NCBI GenBank assembly: GCA_937139435.1
Contig: CAKZPX010000144.1
Coordinates: 1-9,253, forward strand
Length of the DNA: 9,253 nucleotides
Direction of reading: 5' to 3'
DNA from: an uncultured bacterium
GTDB lineage: Bacteria > Hydrothermota > Tepidihabitantia > Tepidihabitantales > Tepidihabitantaceae
Part shown: positions 5,912-9,253 of the stretch, piece by piece
How the letters are laid out: each line of letters opens with the position of its first letter
How positions within the stretch are numbered: position 1 is the first letter of the stretch
Notes under the pieces: model-generated
Seen by the model: the letters and a program-made list of their open reading frames with translations, nothing else
The model's database searches: none
What the model was told of the DNA's origin: nothing
Translations under genes and position numbers: made by a program

Positions 5912-6722
5912 TCAACGGATGAGAACCAGATGGTGCCAGGTCTTATTGCCCGATCCAATTGCCTCCAGTTGATAAACACCCGCAGGCAGGTTTAACAGTT
6001 TAATTGTTATCAGTTGTCCACTTCTTCCGCTCCGCCATACAGCCCTGCCCAGCGCGTCATAGAGCGTCAGACTGGTCACCGGGTGGGCAGACGTTATTCT
6101 GATATAGTGGTGTGCTGTATTAAGGGTTACTATACTCCTTTTCTGCCACCCTGGTGGTAAACGACCAGGAGTAACCAGCTCAACCAGTGGTGCCGGCGAG
6201 CAGGTGCAGTTCAAGGTTGCGGCAGAACTTTAAACTGATTACCTTCAAGCACAGTAAGCCCTGATTCATCGGCTGCCAGGTTGACCCGCAGTCGGTAGAA
6301 ATTTTTACCCCGTAATCGTCCGCGGTGATAACGGTGTCTGGTGCGGAAGGGAAAATTTCTATTGCCCGCAAATCGCGCTGACTGTGAAGCAGTTGCTAAC
6401 TTGCTCCACCATTGGTGGTGAGATAAACGCCGGCGCTGGCTGCCGCTTAAACGCGGTAAGGATCAAACGCCAGTCCGAAAACGGTATCAGCGGCCGAGCC
6501 AGCAGTCTGGCTTTAGTTCAGACCATTACTGGTTGGACGGTAAATCGCGTCCCTGCCACCGACCTCGCCCCCGGCGTAAACAAGCGCAGTTTGTGATGGA
6601 GCGACGGTTAATGAGTAACAGAAACCCGAGGTTGTGCCCGAAAGGTTGCATCGGATCCAGTTTGTGCCGCCGTTGGTTGAATACGAGACGACAAAGAACC
6701 AGTTGGCCTGGGTTGATGATCC
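5912..6722 (-). pseudogene. Decayed Asp-box (BNR/Vps10-like) secreted protein with C-terminal sorting-like domain
   Basis: One minus-strand frame from 6722 to about 6140 reads as Asp-box beta-propeller repeats: SYSTNGGTNWIRC, YRPTSNGLN, VYLTTNGGAS and VKISTDCGSTWQPM. Linking stretches such as DTVFGLAFDPYRV and HLLAGTTG are typical of secreted WOR-3-type repeat proteins. The frame is broken by TAA (6515-6513), TAA (6449-6447), TAG (6398-6396) and TGA (6182-6180), with another TGA at its upstream edge (6725-6723). Near 6140 the homology moves to another frame, which runs to 5912 and encodes a sorting-like tail (SLTLYDALGRAVWRS, then LPAGVYQLEA, ending HHLVLIR). All three stop codons occur, so recoding is unlikely and gene decay is the best reading. 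The original 5' part is missing or unrecognisable. A 100-residue open frame (6214-5912) covers the tail and could be miscalled as a gene. Confidence 0.8.
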
Positions 6723-6906
6723 TCATCTGTCCGGTGTTAGAAATCCGTTTTGTTTTCCGAGACTGGGATTTTGGGATTAATAAAACCATTATTTCGCCCG
6801 AGGCGATCAGAGGAGGAAAACCCGCCCAATAACCTGTTGTTAAGGGGCGATGATTTCCAATCTGATAAAACAGGAACGATGCCGGTCCCCCGAAAAGAAC
6901 AGGGGG
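6723..6906. other. Unassigned intergenic stretch between the protease terminator and the pseudogene
   Basis: This stretch lies between the protease terminator and the recognisable part of the pseudogene. Open frames cross it on both strands (for example NPKIPVSENKTDF on the minus strand), but none has a start, composition or motif that I would call a gene. It may be leftover 5' sequence of the pseudogene or a dispersed non-coding repeat. A short CCCCC/GGGGG inverted repeat straddles its terminator-side edge (minus strand, about 6906-6885). Confidence 0.3.
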
Positions 6907-6944
6907 AACAAAAGGGGCGGCAGGTGTTTTCAACCCACCGCCCC
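6907..6944 (-). terminator. Rho-independent terminator of the protease gene
   Basis: Fifteen bases after the protease stop, the minus strand forms a hairpin with a perfect 7-bp outer stem, GGGGCGG (6944-6938) with CCGCCCC (6920-6914). The inner 17 bases can pair partly around a GAAA loop. It is followed by TTTTGTT (6913-6907). GC-rich stem plus T-tract, directly after a stop codon, is the classical arrangement. Confidence 0.8.
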
Positions 6945-6959
6945 ATTAAAGTGGCCAGT

Positions 6960-9253
6960 TTAGCGAGTCTTGACCAGTTTTCTGGTCAGGGTTTTCCCAT
7001 CAGCAACAAGCCGGCAGTAGAAGACACCATAACTGATCGGGCGGTTGTGTTCATCGGTGCCATCCCAGACAAGCGAGTAAAAGCCAGTTGCTCTATTGCC
7101 ACTGGCCAGGGTTTTAAGGAGTTCACCGGTAACCGAGAACACCTGTACCTGGACCGGACCCGGTCGGGGTAGAGTGAAGTGGATGGTAACCTGACTGGTA
7201 AATGGGGTTGGTTTTGCCGGTGCGAGTGTAAGATAGCGGGGTGGTTTCTCGCCCTCGGCAACGCCGGTTAATGGGATGACTTCAAAGCTGTCTGTGGCGA
7301 TGTCGTTTGCCGGATTCTGGTCACCGGCGAGGAGTGTGGTGCAGCGGGTGCCATAGGTGCCGATGACCACTGCCTGCCAGTCGGTGAAGTTCAGGGTGTC
7401 CAGGGCACCGGCAGGCAGAATAACAGACTGCGTGTCAACATAGCCGGGTTCAATGAAGAATACCGCTGCCAGACTTTCGGTCCGGTCGCCGAAATTGCCA
7501 ATCAGCACCTGCGGTGTGACAACGGTGCCGGAATCAATTGTGCCGGTGGGTGCCAGAATGGCACGGATACCAGCATCACGGTAAACGGTTGGGATACTGA
7601 CATCACCGGTGCTGGCCCAGGCGAACGGTTGTGCGGCGGCGGTGGCAACATTGCGGGCGTAGACGCGGATGGTCCAGAGTCCAGAGTCCGGGGCGTTGAC
7701 CCGACAGCATTCAATGGTGTTTAATGAGTCCCAGCCGGTCGGGTTAGGCGTTGACTGCCCGGCGGTGTACTTGTTGCCGTGATAGGAAACGCCGGCAGGA
7801 GAGATAAGTTCCAGGTCAAGATTATTGACCAGGGTCGGATTGGCATTTGGGGCAGCAGCGGTGTCGGTCCAGGCGAGGGCAACACGCAGGGGCAGGGATG
7901 AATTGACCAGGAACTGTTCCTCTTTGTATTCACCGGTGACAACACCTAGGGTGTCATCTTTTAATATCAGTTTGCGGGTGTCACCGGTAAAGTAGAGCAC
8001 CGAGTCGGCGTCAATTCTTCCCCAGCCGATGTTGTTGTCTGGCGGAGTCCAGCTACCAACATTTGGGTCAGCCGAGACAACCGCCATTGAGCGCAGCAGC
8101 GCTGAGGAGATGTAATTAATCCGGTTTTCCTCCTCGGGTGTGCCGGTCGGGTAGTAGCCCTCCTGGAGATAAGAACGGAAGAGCCCGATGGTACCGCTTG
8201 CCGCCGGTGTCGCCATTGAGGTTCCGCTCATTGATGAATAGGAGTTGGTGCCGGTGCGGGTGGCAGAGTAGAGCGAATCACCCGGTGCCATAATATCGGG
8301 CTTGAGTCTGCCGTCCTGAGTTGGTCCCCGGCTGGAAAAACTGGCGATGGCGTTAGAGTTAACACCGTTGCGGGTGGCACCAACGGTGAGGACATTTTTG
8401 GCGATGCCCGGGTTGCGGATACGACGGGTGGATGATTCATTACCCGCAGCCATAATGTTTAAAAAGTCTTTGTACGCCCAGGCAAAGGCGTCGGTGGAGG
8501 CGTCCTGGAGGAGATAGGTGCCACTGGAGTTGGACCAGCCCCAGGAGCCGGAGTGCTGTTTTATCGGGCGCAGGGAATCGGGTAGACCGCGACCAAAGTA
8601 GACCGTATCCCAGAGCGACCAGAGGTCTTCGGAAAGGACAAAACTGTAGCCGTTGGTCAGGTCAACAAAGTAGAGCCGACCTTTGATTGCCATACCGTCG
8701 TAATAACTGGTGCCGCCAGTGATGGAGTCATCACCAGCAACCGTGCCGTTGACATGAGAGCCATGGTATTGACTTTCGGTGGCATCAGCGGTGCCGTAGC
8801 GTTTGTAGGCAACAACCTTGCGATGTTCGGGCCAGACCCCAGGTGGCGTGACCGAAAGTGACGGGTCACGAAACATATCATGACCGAGATTGATACCGGT
8901 GTCGCTGGTGGACATAATGACGCCCTGACCACGCACGCCATTGCGCCAGACCGGGCGGGCGGTCATTGAGGTGTCCGGTGGCGCGGTTGACATCCAGCCC
9001 GACTGGGTTACCCACTGGGTGCGGCTGTTGGCGGTGGTTGGTTCGGTCCATTCCTGAATCCAGAAGGCGGAGTTCTGTCGGGCGATGTCCGGAATTATTC
9101 CGCCCGTCACTTCCGCCCGGATAACGGTACCAAACGGGCTGGTGGTTTTCAGGACAACGGCGCCACCCCGGGTGGTGATAAAATCTTCCAGTTCGCCCGC
9201 ATCTTCGCCCGGAGTGACGAGAATGCCAATGGTACGGTGGTCAGTGGCGTTAA
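6960..9253 (-). CDS. Secreted subtilisin-like serine protease (S8, KP-43-type), 5' partial
   Basis: The frame is open to the window edge, so the true start is outside; 47 further codons precede the GTG at 9110 and resemble the end of a propeptide. Numbered from that GTG, the catalytic residues are Asp70 (STSDTGINLGH), His116 (YHGSHVNGTVAG) and Ser298 (SGTSMATP), with oxyanion Asn224 (AAGNES), so the enzyme should be active. A KP-43-like beta domain follows (about 380-505: VALAWTD, LVNNLDLELISPAG, APDSGLWTIRVYA). Then comes a CARDB/Ig-like domain (about 510-612) and a C-terminal sorting-like domain (about 625-716: PTPFTSQVTIHFTL, VQVFSVTGELLKTL, GVFYCRL, KLVKTR). It is presumably exported and either released or fixed to the surface, degrading external protein. 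A terminator follows the TAA. Confidence 0.95.
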   Translation of the reverse strand, partial: NATDHRTIGILVTPGEDAGELEDFITTRGGAVVLKTTSPFGTVIRAEVTGGIIPDIARQNSAFWIQEWTEPTTANSRTQWVTQSGWMSTAPPDTSMTARPVWRNGVRGQGVIMSTSDTGINLGHDMFRDPSLSVTPPGVWPEHRKVVAYKRYGTADATESQYHGSHVNGTVAGDDSITGGTSYYDGMAIKGRLYFVDLTNGYSFVLSEDLWSLWDTVYFGRGLPDSLRPIKQHSGSWGWSNSSGTYLLQDASTDAFAWAYKDFLNIMAAGNESSTRRIRNPGIAKNVLTVGATRNGVNSNAIASFSSRGPTQDGRLKPDIMAPGDSLYSATRTGTNSYSSMSGTSMATPAASGTIGLFRSYLQEGYYPTGTPEEENRINYISSALLRSMAVVSADPNVGSWTPPDNNIGWGRIDADSVLYFTGDTRKLILKDDTLGVVTGEYKEEQFLVNSSLPLRVALAWTDTAAAPNANPTLVNNLDLELISPAGVSYHGNKYTAGQSTPNPTGWDSLNTIECCRVNAPDSGLWTIRVYARNVATAAAQPFAWASTGDVSIPTVYRDAGIRAILAPTGTIDSGTVVTPQVLIGNFGDRTESLAAVFFIEPGYVDTQSVILPAGALDTLNFTDWQAVVIGTYGTRCTTLLAGDQNPANDIATDSFEVIPLTGVAEGEKPPRYLTLAPAKPTPFTSQVTIHFTLPRPGPVQVQVFSVTGELLKTLASGNRATGFYSLVWDGTDEHNRPISYGVFYCRLVADGKTLTRKLVKTR

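Noticed and set aside
6180..6722. Stop codon reassignment (Trp to TAG/TAA) as an explanation for the broken Asp-box frame
   Set aside because: TAA, TAG and TGA all occur in the frame, a frameshift also exists, and neighbouring genes use TAA and TGA as normal stops and have no internal ones.
6526..6933. A 135-codon minus-strand open frame between the protease and the Asp-box remnant
   Set aside because: Its translation shows no domain, and its second half overlaps the Asp-box repeat homology in another frame, so the coding signal belongs to the pseudogene frame.

Overview
The window looks like a fragment of an uncultivated bacterium's genome. The most likely placement is a WOR-3 / Stahlbacteria-like or other FCB-affiliated lineage. 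This rests on large secreted proteins that end in type IX secretion-like C-terminal beta domains, Asp-box repeat proteins, PEGA and beta-barrel envelope proteins, and a gene order unlike Proteobacteria or Firmicutes. The assignment is inferred from protein style, not from a marker gene. Every gene I can support is on the minus strand, so transcription runs from high to low coordinates. No RNA gene, CRISPR array, insertion sequence or tandem repeat was recognised.

Layout in transcription order. (1) 9253-6960: a secreted subtilisin-like (S8, KP-43-type) serine protease, cut off at the window edge, with a C-terminal sorting-like domain, closed by a GC-rich hairpin terminator. (2) 6906-5912: about 1 kb without an intact gene. 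Its first 180 bases are unassigned; the rest is a decayed Asp-box (BNR/Vps10-like) secreted-protein gene with several in-frame stops and a frameshift, still ending in a recognisable sorting-like tail. (3) 5848-2594: a tight four-gene operon made of a PEGA membrane protein, the AmmeMemoRadiSam radical SAM enzyme, a DUF362 two-cluster ferredoxin-type protein, and segregation protein ScpA. (4) 2510-1: a Mth938-domain protein, a DUF488 protein, quinolinate synthase NadA, a small beta-barrel-like envelope protein, and the start of a lipoprotein that leaves the window.

Functional picture. The protease and the dead Asp-box gene belong to an exported-protein repertoire sharing one type of C-terminal tail. 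The middle operon pairs a radical SAM enzyme with an Fe-S protein through a TTGA stop/start overlap, which suggests they work together. NadA, another 4Fe-4S enzyme, is coupled by an ATGA overlap to a DUF488 protein. Three genes (PEGA, Mth938, beta-barrel) have a TTGAC-type -35 and a TA-rich -10 placed so close to the ATG that transcription would start at or within the start codon, pointing to leaderless mRNAs. The most unusual points are these leaderless-type promoters, the N-terminal hydrophobic segment on the radical SAM enzyme, and the radical SAM/DUF362 pair.
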